Below are positions 57,335 through 64,000 of a stretch of DNA of 64,000 nt, one piece after another. Both the position numbers and the translations under genes were made by a program. How positions within the stretch are numbered: the stretch's first letter is position 1; the number at the start of each line of letters is the position of its first letter. Source of the DNA: Chryseobacterium sp. OSA05B (GTDB lineage Bacteria > Bacteroidota > Bacteroidia > Flavobacteriales > Weeksellaceae); assembly GCF_019970065.1 (NCBI RefSeq), contig NZ_JAHXYH010000006.1, positions 204,047 through 268,046 of the forward strand, written 5' to 3'. The notes under the pieces are model-generated. The model searched no databases. It was not told the DNA's origin and was given only the letters and a program-made list of their open reading frames with translations.

Positions 57335-58054
57335 TTAACTTTTTTCAGAGAAAACTGTTTTGTACAGAGAGTAAATCATCGCGTTCCAAAAAGGAAATGT
57401 GAACAGTCCACCCACAAAAAATAAGGTGAAACCAATATATTTAAAGAAAACAGCCACTATAGTGCATACCAATATTTCCAGGAAATATCTTCTCAGGGCC
57501 TGAAAACTTAAAGATATTGCTTCAAAAATTCTCTTATTGGTAAAAAACATGAGTGGCGCCACAAAAGTGGTAATCAAGATCCATATAATGACTAATATAA
57601 TGGTCTGAAATGTATAGATATAAACAAACAGCCAAAAGGTATAATATCCTATATATTTGAAAAAATTCAACCCATTGTAGCCTACAAGCAGATCTCCTAA
57701 TTCCAGTTTTTCTTTCAGATCAATTTTTCTGTAAATATTATAGAAGCCTATGTTCAGTGGGTATAGAAAGATCATTGTGCCAATAAGGGTCCATGAAAAA
57801 TACATCGCTCCCGGATTGGATTGCAATTTTAAAATCTGTTCCGACGCATTCATTCCCATGTTTATATTTTTAGCCGTTTCTATATATTGGGTTAAAATAC
57901 CATACCTTCCATCTAAGAAAAAAAGTACTGAAAAGAAAATTCCAAAATAAAAGATTGAAAATACTAACTGAAAGAAAAGTGTCTTGTTCCAATAGAAAAA
58001 AGCCTGCTTCAATATAAAATCTATTCCCGGTTTCTGTGGATATCTGCTCTGCAT
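57335..58054 (-). CDS. Polytopic membrane protein, paralogue of its neighbour
   Basis: I start at ATG 58054 (239 aa) rather than 58072, because the longer form adds only MCKIFL and the intergenic region with pabB is short. It has about six helices, the loop LELGDLLVGYNGLNFFKYIGYYTFW parallel to DLFIGYKQNFV in its neighbour, RRYFLEILVCTIVAVFFKYIGF, and the C-terminal FTFPFWNAMIYSLYKTVF. It lies 72 nt upstream of the related gene on the same strand. Function unknown. Confidence 0.7.
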   Translation of the reverse strand: MQSRYPQKPGIDFILKQAFFYWNKTLFFQLVFSIFYFGIFFSVLFFLDGRYGILTQYIETAKNINMGMNASEQILKLQSNPGAMYFSWTLIGTMIFLYPLNIGFYNIYRKIDLKEKLELGDLLVGYNGLNFFKYIGYYTFWLFVYIYTFQTIILVIIWILITTFVAPLMFFTNKRIFEAISLSFQALRRYFLEILVCTIVAVFFKYIGFTLFFVGGLFTFPFWNAMIYSLYKTVFSEKS

Positions 58055-58089
58055 CAAAAAAATTTTACACAAAAGTAATCATCATTAAT

Positions 58090-58097
58090 TATTTTTG
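58090..58097 (+). promoter_or_regulatory. -7 promoter element for pabBC
   Basis: TATTTTTG matches TAnnTTTG. The first ATG (58102) is 4 nt away and the second (58111) 13 nt, favouring the second as the translated start. Confidence 0.5.
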
Positions 58098-58110
58098 CAG
58101 GATGTTTTCA

Positions 58111-59079
58111 ATGAATCATCAAAAATTTCTGGAAATGGACGAACTTTCCCTTCAGAAGGTGCCGTTCTTTTTCATGATCGATTTCCTTGCGGAAAATGTA
58201 GAGGTCTACAAAGAATATGAAATTGACAAATCAGGTTTGTTAATTGATTTTCAAGGCTTTTCCAACTCAAAACAACAGCACGTTCTCAATAAAAAAATTG
58301 AATGGACGCCTTTTCCTGAATCATTGGAAAGTTTTAAATACGGATTTGACAAGGTTCAAAAAAATATTCGTCTTGGAAATTCATATCTTACCAATTATAC
58401 CAGAAAAACGGAAGTTCAGACGAATTTAAGCCTTGATGAAATTTTTTATCATTCAATTGCGAAGTACAAAGTGTATTCTAAAGATTTTTTTGTATTTTTT
58501 TCTCCTGAAACTTTTGTAAAGATTATAGACGGCAAAATTTTAACCTACCCAATGAAAGGCACTATTGATGCATCTTTGGAAAATGCGGCCGAAGTTTTGA
58601 AAAACGATAAAAAAGAGAAAGCGGAACACTATACGGTGGTAGATCTTCTGAGGAACGATCTCAGTATGGTGGCAAACGATGTGAAAGTGGATCAGTTCCA
58701 GCATGTAGATCTCATCAGGACGCAGCAGAAAGATCTGTATGCGATGAGTTCTGAAATTTCAGGAACGGTAAAACCTGAGTTTGCAGGAAAAATAGGGAGC
58801 ATGATGAAAAAACTGCTTCCTGCCGGATCAATTCTTGGAGCGCCAAAGCCTAAAACGCTGGAAATAATCTTAGAAGCAGAAGGATACGACAGAGGATATT
58901 ATACCGGAGTATGTGGCTGGTTTGATGGTGAAAACCTGGACAGTTGCGTCATGATACGCTTTATTGAAAAAGAGGGAGATCACCTTTATTTCAAAAGTGG
59001 TGGCGGTATAACACACATGAGCAGGTTAGAAGACGAATATCAGGAAATGAAAAATAAAATCTATGTCCCAATTCATTGA
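58111..59079 (+). CDS. pabB: Aminodeoxychorismate synthase component I / chorismate-binding enzyme
   Basis: The 322-residue protein (ATG 58111) is a compact chorismate-utilising enzyme. Family motifs are RLGNSYLTNYTRKT, TYPMKGTIDASL, HYTVVDLLRNDLSMVANDVKVD, LPAGSILGAPKPKTLEII and GYYTGVCGWFDGENLDSCVMIR. It converts chorismate to aminodeoxychorismate for folate. The class IV aminotransferase frame overlapping its end by 17 nt (pabC) supports PabB over anthranilate synthase. It is shorter than E. coli PabB (453 aa) because the N-terminal part is trimmed. Confidence 0.9.
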   Translation: MNHQKFLEMDELSLQKVPFFFMIDFLAENVEVYKEYEIDKSGLLIDFQGFSNSKQQHVLNKKIEWTPFPESLESFKYGFDKVQKNIRLGNSYLTNYTRKTEVQTNLSLDEIFYHSIAKYKVYSKDFFVFFSPETFVKIIDGKILTYPMKGTIDASLENAAEVLKNDKKEKAEHYTVVDLLRNDLSMVANDVKVDQFQHVDLIRTQQKDLYAMSSEISGTVKPEFAGKIGSMMKKLLPAGSILGAPKPKTLEIILEAEGYDRGYYTGVCGWFDGENLDSCVMIRFIEKEGDHLYFKSGGGITHMSRLEDEYQEMKNKIYVPIH

Positions 59080-59689
59080 AAGCATAAAGGTAGAAGATAA
59101 GGAGATTTTCCTATTAGAACTACATCAAAAACGTGTCAACCAGACATTTGCCCATTTCGGAAAGGAAGGGTCTATTGATCTGGGTAAGATCTTCAAAAAC
59201 CTTGAGCATGACGAAGACGGTCTGTTTAAGCTGAGACTTTCCTATGATCTTGATAAAAGAATCCGAACTCAGATGATTCCCTACGCCATCCCTGAAATAC
59301 AGAGCTTCCAGCTGGTGGAAAACAACAGCTTTGACTATTCTTTCAAATTTGAGGACCGTAAGGAACTGGAGAAGATGAAAATGAAATCCAAAGCAGAGGA
59401 AATCATTATTGTCAAAAACAATCATATCACCGATACGTCTTTTTCGAACATTCTTTTCCTTAAAAGCAAGGATTGGTTCACACCAAATACCTACCTTTTG
59501 AATGGTGTTCAAAGGCAGAACCTTTTGAAAAACAAGAAGATAAAAGAAACAGAAGTCACGCTTCAGAACATTAAGCAGTTTTCTCATTTCCAACTGATTA
59601 ATGCCCTGAATGACTTTGATGATATGTTTATTTATCCGATCGACAGAATTAACAATCTGCCAGGGAATGAAGAATATCTTGATTTTTAA
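59063..59689 (+). CDS. pabC: Class IV aminotransferase, probable aminodeoxychorismate lyase
   Basis: The 208-residue PLP enzyme of fold type IV shows IKVEDKEIFLLELHQKRVNQTFAHF at the start, KSKAEEIIIVKNNHITDTSFSNILF (glutamate/asparagine of the PLP site) and WFTPNTYLLNGVQRQNLL. Its start is inside pabB, and its stop meets the menD stop convergently. It would convert aminodeoxychorismate to p-aminobenzoate. It is shorter than typical 270-residue members. Confidence 0.82.
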   Translation: MSQFIESIKVEDKEIFLLELHQKRVNQTFAHFGKEGSIDLGKIFKNLEHDEDGLFKLRLSYDLDKRIRTQMIPYAIPEIQSFQLVENNSFDYSFKFEDRKELEKMKMKSKAEEIIIVKNNHITDTSFSNILFLKSKDWFTPNTYLLNGVQRQNLLKNKKIKETEVTLQNIKQFSHFQLINALNDFDDMFIYPIDRINNLPGNEEYLDF

Positions 59690-61362
59690 CTTCCTTTCAT
59701 AAATTCAAAGTAGGCCTTCTGAACATCTGCGCTGTTTTTCCCGTAGGTATTTACTTCCAGGATTTTCGGCTGCAGATCTGGTTTGAAGAAATTCTCCAGC
59801 ACTCTGTCCAATGTTGGCTCATCTTCTACTTTGATATAGGAGAATCCAAAATGTTTGGCTAAATGCTCAGCATGTTTCCGGTGTTTGGTCGCGATGAATT
59901 CATCCAATGTATTAGGGTTTGCATTTCCAGGCCCCGGAATAATCTTAAAGATATTTCCTTCACCATTATTGAAAATGATAATTCTCACGAATGGCGGAAT
60001 ATATTGATTCCAAAGTCCGTTGATGTCATAGAAAAATCCTAGATCTCCCGTAATAAGCAACGTTGGATTCGCGTTTTTAATGGCAAAGCCCATCGCTGTA
60101 GAGGTAGAACCATCTATCCCGCTTGTTCCTCTGTTACAGTAGATTTTCCTTTTCCCGAAATCAAACAGCTGTGCATATCTGATCGCTGAAGAATTGCTGA
60201 AATGGATATTATAATTTTCAGGAATGGTTTGAGAAGCTTTATTAAAGAAATAAAAATCTGAAAATTCAGCTTTATTCAGGAACAATTCGTGCTTAGCATC
60301 TTTTTTATCCCTTAAAACATCCCAAAGATTAAAATAAGGTCTCGGTTCAAGATTGATAAATTTCAATAGTTTAGAAAAGAAAACCTCCGGTTTCACCTCG
60401 ATCTTCTCCGTCAGAGAGAAATACGTATCAGGTTGCCATACGTCATCCAGATGCCAGTGCTGTTTTGGACGTGCATTTCTCAGGAACTGTTTTACTTTCT
60501 TGGAAACGACGTTCTGCCCTACTGTGATCAAAAGATCCGGAGCATAGGTCTTGTAATCTTCTTCAGTAAAATTAAAGATATAACGGTCAATATGTCTGAA
60601 AAATTTTTCATGATACAAATTGGAATTGGCTTCACTCAATACCACCACAGAATGATTCTTCACCAATTGGGTCAATTGATTTTCCAGCTCCGGGCTGTAA
60701 TCTCTGGTTCCCACCAAAAGCATGATCCTTTGAGAAGTATGCCAGTCTGCAATTAAGTTAGACGGAATCTCGTATTCCTTATGTCTGATTGTTTTTTCAA
60801 CAGTTGGGAAAGAAGGAAGTTCAGAAACTAACTCGTACAATGGTTCTTCTAAAGGAATATTGATATGCACCGGGCCCCGCTTTTCAAAACAGAGTTCGAT
60901 GGCTTTTTTAATAATGTCAAAATTAATGTCTTCCGCATTCTCTTTGCTGTCTTCTATAAGCTGGAAGTCACCGTAAGAATGCTGATGAAAAATATCCTTT
61001 TGCCTGATGGTTTGTCCGTCAAAAATATCAACGAAATCTGTAGGTCGGTCAGCGGTCAGGATCAAAAGCGGAACATTCTGGTAAAAAGCTTCTGTTACCG
61101 CCGGATAATAATTGGCCACGGCAGAACCGCTGGTACAAGTTATCGCTACAGGTTTCTTCTCGCTTATAGCCATTCCTATTCCTACAAAAGCAGCGCTTCT
61201 TTCATCTACAATGCTGTAACAGTTGAAGGCATCAATTTCCGAAAAATGAATCGCAAGGGGTGCATTTCTGGATCCCGGGGAAATGATGACATCTGAAATT
61301 CCGTACTGCTGAAGAAGATGGGCAAGTATCTGAATACTTCTCTTAGAAGAATATTTTTTCAT
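59686..61362 (-). CDS. menD: 2-Succinyl-5-enolpyruvyl-6-hydroxy-3-cyclohexene-1-carboxylate synthase
   Basis: The 558-residue ThDP enzyme has VIISPGSRNAPLAIHF at the N-terminus, the catalytic glutamate in SIVDERSAAFVGIGMA, SGSAVANYYPAVTEAFYQNVPLLILTADRP, and the C-terminal ThDP motif ITGDLGFFYDINGLWN. It condenses isochorismate with 2-oxoglutarate in menaquinone synthesis. Its stop overlaps the pabC stop by 4 nt. Both are chorismate-branch genes. Confidence 0.96.
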   Translation of the reverse strand: MKKYSSKRSIQILAHLLQQYGISDVIISPGSRNAPLAIHFSEIDAFNCYSIVDERSAAFVGIGMAISEKKPVAITCTSGSAVANYYPAVTEAFYQNVPLLILTADRPTDFVDIFDGQTIRQKDIFHQHSYGDFQLIEDSKENAEDINFDIIKKAIELCFEKRGPVHINIPLEEPLYELVSELPSFPTVEKTIRHKEYEIPSNLIADWHTSQRIMLLVGTRDYSPELENQLTQLVKNHSVVVLSEANSNLYHEKFFRHIDRYIFNFTEEDYKTYAPDLLITVGQNVVSKKVKQFLRNARPKQHWHLDDVWQPDTYFSLTEKIEVKPEVFFSKLLKFINLEPRPYFNLWDVLRDKKDAKHELFLNKAEFSDFYFFNKASQTIPENYNIHFSNSSAIRYAQLFDFGKRKIYCNRGTSGIDGSTSTAMGFAIKNANPTLLITGDLGFFYDINGLWNQYIPPFVRIIIFNNGEGNIFKIIPGPGNANPNTLDEFIATKHRKHAEHLAKHFGFSYIKVEDEPTLDRVLENFFKPDLQPKILEVNTYGKNSADVQKAYFEFMKGS

Positions 61363-61418
61363 ACAGCAAATTTAACGGATAAATACCTATTTTAAAATCA
61401 TTTCAATCAAAAAAAATG

Positions 61419-61426
61419 TAATTTTG
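61419..61426 (+). promoter_or_regulatory. -7 promoter element for 2OG oxygenase gene
   Basis: TAATTTTG matches TAnnTTTG, 20 nt before the ATG at 61447. Confidence 0.5.
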
Positions 61427-61446
61427 TAATTCGTAAATTTCTAAAA

Positions 61447-62397
61447 ATGGATAAAATACCTAGTGTAGACCTGCGTGATTTCCTTTCGGACAACCCGGAA
61501 CGCAAACAGAAATTTGTAAATGAAATCGGAAAAGCTTATGAAGAAATTGGTTTTGTAGCCTTAAAAGGCCATTTTCTTGATGACAAACTAGTAGATGAAC
61601 TCTATGGAGAGGTTAAAAACTTTTTTGACCAACCAGTAGAAACGAAGCAGAAGTATGAAATTCCAGGAATCGGTGGCCAGAGAGGTTACGTAGGATTCGG
61701 TAAAGAAACCGCCAAAGGTTTCAAAAAAGGTGATTTAAAAGAATTTTGGCATTTCGGGCAGTATGTGTCTGATGATTCAAAGTACAAATCAGAGTATCCG
61801 GACAACGTCATCGTTGATGAACTTCCGAAATTCAACGAAGTAGGAAAAGAAGCCTACCAGATGCTTGAAAAAACAGGACAGTATGTGCTAAGAGCTTTAG
61901 CGATCTATCTTGGTCTGGATGAGTTTTATTTTGATGATAAAATCGCGGAAGGAAATTCTATTCTGAGACCTATTCACTATCCCCCAATTACTCAGGAGCC
62001 TGATGATGCCGTAAGAGCTGCTGCTCATGGAGATATCAATCTGATTACTCTTTTAATGGGATCTCAGGGGAAAGGGTTACAGGTTCAGAACCACAACGGA
62101 GATTGGATCGATGCTATTGCAGAACCGGATGAATTAATGATCAATGTGGGAGATATGTTGTCAAGACATACCAACAACAAATTAAAATCTACTATTCACA
62201 GAGTGGTTAATCCACCTAGAGAATCATGGGGAACCTCAAGGTACTCAATCCCGTTCTTTATGCATCCAGTAAGCGGAATGTCGTTAAATGCTCTTGAAAA
62301 CTGTATTGACGAAAACAATCCTAAGTTATATGAAGATACAACGGCAGGAGAATTTTTACATGAAAGACTTATTGAATTAGGACTTATCAAAAAGTAA
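61447..62397 (+). CDS. Isopenicillin-N-synthase-like 2-oxoglutarate/Fe(II) oxygenase
   Basis: The 316-residue protein has the N-terminal DIOX_N region (VDLRDFLSDNPERKQKFVNEIGKAYEEIGFVALKGH) and a jelly-roll core with iron ligands HxD in AAAHGDINLITLL and H in KSTIHRVVNP. SRYSIPFF provides the Arg-x-Ser that binds 2-oxoglutarate. Enzymes of this family are diverse in substrate. It is monocistronic, with its own promoter and a shared terminator, next to the second peptide locus. Confidence 0.9.
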   Translation: MDKIPSVDLRDFLSDNPERKQKFVNEIGKAYEEIGFVALKGHFLDDKLVDELYGEVKNFFDQPVETKQKYEIPGIGGQRGYVGFGKETAKGFKKGDLKEFWHFGQYVSDDSKYKSEYPDNVIVDELPKFNEVGKEAYQMLEKTGQYVLRALAIYLGLDEFYFDDKIAEGNSILRPIHYPPITQEPDDAVRAAAHGDINLITLLMGSQGKGLQVQNHNGDWIDAIAEPDELMINVGDMLSRHTNNKLKSTIHRVVNPPRESWGTSRYSIPFFMHPVSGMSLNALENCIDENNPKLYEDTTAGEFLHERLIELGLIKK

Positions 62398-62402
62398 TAT
62401 AA

Positions 62403-62474
62403 AAAAGTCAATAATTGATCTGTATTCCGGTTATCCGCTTAATGTTGTAACCTTCAGATTAATTATTGACTTTT
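62403..62474. terminator. Long-arm bidirectional terminator
   Basis: The 20-bp arms AAAAGTCAATAATTGATCTG and CAGATTAATTATTGACTTTT (one G-T pair) enclose 32 nt and separate the convergent oxygenase and peptide genes. T runs lie on both sides. Confidence 0.75.
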
Positions 62475-62492
62475 ATTTATATCGAAAGCCGG

Positions 62493-62681
62493 TTAGAAAC
62501 CAAACCCGCAGGGCATCACCTCACAGGTAAGACTGCAGCTGTTAAACCGGTAGCATGCCATTCCCGCATTATTCAGTTCTGCACAGGGATCTTCGAATGT
62601 ATCTCTTATTTCAAAACATTTTTTTGATCCTCCTCTGATTTCTTTCAGATCTTTTCTCTCAATTTTCTTTAGATTTTTCAT
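62493..62681 (-). CDS. GG-leader Cys-rich peptide E (bacteriocin-like)
   Basis: The 62-residue peptide has the leader MKNLKKIERKDLKEIRGG, GG again at 17-18. The core is unrelated in sequence to peptides A-D and has cysteines at 22, 33, 43, 49, 53 and 58, ending CGFGF. Its upstream DNA does not contain the 28-nt element. It lies 60 nt downstream of a 32-codon reading frame on the same strand. Confidence 0.7.
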   Translation of the reverse strand: MKNLKKIERKDLKEIRGGSKKCFEIRDTFEDPCAELNNAGMACYRFNSCSLTCEVMPCGFGF

Positions 62682-62741
62682 AGTTATAGTTGTATTAATT
62701 ACTGAAGACGTCGGAAGCCTTTAAGCAAGGCTGGAAAGCTA

Positions 62742-62840
62742 TTATTCTGACAGTTCTTTTAAGTTTTGATGATAACCTTTAAACAAGTTATAAAACTGGT
62801 TAAAATTATTCTTTGCAGCCTCAATAACTTCCTCATTCAT
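62742..62840 (-). CDS. 32-codon reading frame between peptides F and E (candidate)
   Basis: The frame from ATG 62840 to TAA 62742 encodes MNEEVIEAAKNNFNQFYNLF followed by KGYHQNLKELSE, a soluble helical composition with no Cys and no leader. It begins 24 nt after the peptide F stop and is in the same frame as peptide F, so it could be either a separate small protein or a former C-terminal extension. Composition is protein-like, but a frame this short can arise by chance. Confidence 0.35.
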   Translation of the reverse strand: MNEEVIEAAKNNFNQFYNLFKGYHQNLKELSE

Positions 62841-62864
62841 TTCAATCTTCCTTAGTTTATAAAA

Positions 62865-63137
62865 TTATCCTGTTATACAATAAAATTCCGGACATGGAGT
62901 GGTTTGCGTAAATGTTCCCCATGGGCAAATGCATGTATAGCTATCACCGCCCGTGCCTGGGCCTCCACCACCATTTCCCGGATCTACATACGGTACACAT
63001 CTTCCACCTGAGCAGATATGTCCTGCTGAGCATCCTCCAGTTCCCGGCCCTTCGCCTTCAAAACAGAAAGATGGAGTTAAATCTCCGGCTGAAATTTTCT
63101 TTTGATCCACACGGGAAAGTCTTTTTAAATTTTTCAT
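62865..63137 (-). CDS. Leader-type Cys/Gly-rich peptide F
   Basis: The 90-residue peptide has the leader MKNLKRLSRVDQKKISAG, with AG replacing GG at 17-18. The core has two four-cysteine parts (C25, C36, C42, C47 and C69, C71, C82, C87) joined by a flexible VDPGNGGGGPGTGGDSY linker. The first half (CSAGHICSGGRC) resembles small disulfide-knot modules. The 28-nt leader element lies 22 nt before its start, linking its expression to peptides B and D. Confidence 0.7.
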   Translation of the reverse strand: MKNLKRLSRVDQKKISAGDLTPSFCFEGEGPGTGGCSAGHICSGGRCVPYVDPGNGGGGPGTGGDSYTCICPWGTFTQTTPCPEFYCITG

Positions 63138-63158
63138 AGTTCTTTGTTTTTGATGTTT

Positions 63159-63186
63159 CCTACTCTATAAGCTTTTCGGATACCGC
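63159..63186 (-). promoter_or_regulatory. 28-nt conserved leader element, copy 3
   Basis: In the sense (minus) direction it reads GCGGTAT-CCGAAAAG-CTTAT-AGAGTAGG, the same length and invariant words as the copies at 35588 and 36156, which are 27 kb away. Sequence outside the element is not conserved with those copies, which marks the element itself as selected. Confidence 0.6.
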
Positions 63187-63391
63187 TTTGATTGATCTAA
63201 AATTAAATATTTTTCGTTAAAAATCAAAGACTTAAACAATTTTATTCACTCGATAATGAAATTTAAGACATTCTGTTTTTGTAAGTCCATGTATCTCACA
63301 AGATTTTACGACTAAAAGCTAACTCATTTTATTTTAGTTAATAATTTTTTAATTATCTTTACTTTACTATCAAATTTTTAATTAAAACAAT

Positions 63392-63553
63392 ATGAAAAAT
63401 CTAAAAAAACTAGACAAAGGCCAGTTAAAAAGTATCTCCGGAGCAGGAGCCATTAAACTTCCTGAACCTGAATTCTGTATGTACTACTGCAACGGTACTG
63501 TAGTTTGTGCAACTTGCAGTGATGATTTCAAATGTCCGGACAACACTATGTAA
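63392..63553 (+). CDS. Leader-type Cys-rich peptide G
   Basis: A 53-residue frame on plus, divergent from peptide F, begins MKNLKKLDKGQLKSISGAG and has cysteines at 29, 33, 39, 42 and 48 (CMYYC, CATC). The leader end reads SGAG instead of GG. It is followed by a strong terminator. The 250-bp region shared with peptide F contains both promoters. Confidence 0.68.
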   Translation: MKNLKKLDKGQLKSISGAGAIKLPEPEFCMYYCNGTVVCATCSDDFKCPDNTM

Positions 63554-63576
63554 GATTGAAAATCAGAAAGAATAAG

Positions 63577-63608
63577 AAAACCGCTCTTTTCAGAGCGGTT
63601 TTTTGTTT
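63577..63608 (+). terminator. Terminator after peptide G
   Basis: The arms AAAACCGCTCT and AGAGCGGTTTT are followed by TTGTTTTTTG. It lies 24 nt past the stop at 63553. Confidence 0.85.
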
Positions 63609-64000
63609 TTTGAATTTATTACCCCATTTAATGAATAAGACCTCTGGTATGCATTGAAAAATGATCTATTATAGGATAAATATATAAGAAGGAATTATAA
63701 AGAATTCTAGAGCATAAGTTTTGGCTGAAGCCTTTTACATTGGGTATATATTGTAAGCGGGCTTTAGCTCGCTCCTATTGAATAAATATAGGAAGCATAT
63801 ATAGATCGTTTTACGGTTTTGGGACAAAAGCTCACGCAGCCTGATATGAGAATAACATTTATCATGAATGATCATTGATAAAAGATGATTGATCGCTGAT
63901 GTATTGACTGGAAGGTCTTGATCCACATTACTCATTACTGATCAATCATGATTTATAATTGATGATTGATGATTGATAAGCCATCATTGATCTTTTATCA
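63609..64000. other. Non-coding right end with palindromic and simple repeats
   Basis: These 392 bases hold no credible gene. A small palindrome AGCGGGCT-TTA-GCTCGCT (63756-63774), preceded by ggctgaagcc, has the look of a dispersed extragenic repeat. From 63860 the sequence is built from TGATTGAT/ATCATTGA words, with inverted copies of TGATAAAAGATGA at about 63876 and 63985. Confidence 0.5.

Noticed and set aside
63735..63935. 66-codon minus-strand frame at the right end
   Set aside because: It runs through palindromic and TGATTGAT simple-repeat sequence and shows no family features.
1..64000. CRISPR array, insertion sequence, prophage or rRNA operon
   Set aside because: No regularly spaced repeats, transposase or integrase motifs, phage genes or rRNA-like sequence were found.

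Overview
The window reads as a chromosomal segment of a low-GC Bacteroidota bacterium, most likely Chryseobacterium or a close relative in the Weeksellaceae/Flavobacteriia. This is inferred from recognisable proteins (DUF5686/carboxypeptidase-regulatory protein, a tricorn-type S41 protease, M56-TonB fusion, LptE family, small MKNLKK-leader peptides), from many matches to the Bacteroidota promoter TTG-N19/20-TAnnTTTG, and from the scarcity of Shine-Dalgarno sequences. I see no rRNA, insertion sequence, phage or CRISPR array.

Layout. 1-4.4 kb: bamD (cut by the left edge), a TetR regulator with a dyad operator, then tatD-tcdA-rnpA and a DUF4126 protein. 4.4-11.8 kb: a seven-gene minus-strand block miaB / lipoprotein / TPR / sigma54-type activator / membrane protein / lptE / Glu-rich TPR protein. 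11.9-13.9 kb: four tandem secreted TonB-C-terminal-like proteins. 14-22 kb: MFS transporter plus pyruvate oxidase, lysA behind what looks like a peptide-based attenuator, a DnaQ-like exonuclease with a degenerate GIY-YIG region, a 58-aa membrane protein, and a HerA-like ATPase. 22.3-24.5 kb: a sulfur-handling group (CstB-like persulfide dioxygenase, rhodanese lipoprotein, thioredoxin). 25-32 kb: omega-amidase, rseP, and two identical tRNA-Asn genes flanking a tricorn-type protease and an AAA ATPase. 32.05-32.35 kb: a dense cluster of DnaA-box-like 9-mers that I propose as the chromosomal origin. Genes to about 22 kb are mostly on minus and those from 22 to 55 kb mostly on plus, as expected around an origin.

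35.2-36.2 kb holds the most unusual locus: two tandem units, each with promoter, conserved 28-nt leader element, two short GG-leader peptides and a terminator or shared hairpin. The four peptides share an invariant six-cysteine framework. Three more divergent peptides with the same leader lie at 62.5-63.6 kb, one behind a third copy of the 28-nt element. No maturase or transporter is nearby. Next come rplU-rpmA (L21 has a long extension), a zinc metallopeptidase, an acyltransferase, miaE, DUF502, a small operon (SpxH/DsbA-like protein, FAD monooxygenase, PLP enzyme) leading to a TonB-dependent receptor, a PQQ-type sugar dehydrogenase, a BlaI/M56 pair with clear operators, and uvrB. 52.8-55.4 kb contains a decayed copy of a DUF3820 gene 2 kb from the intact one, a 22-bp-arm palindrome, and a repeat-containing surface protein. 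The right end carries an AI-2E family exporter, two paralogous membrane proteins, pabB-pabC, menD and a 2-oxoglutarate/Fe(II) oxygenase.

All functions are read from sequence motifs and family memory; no searches were run.
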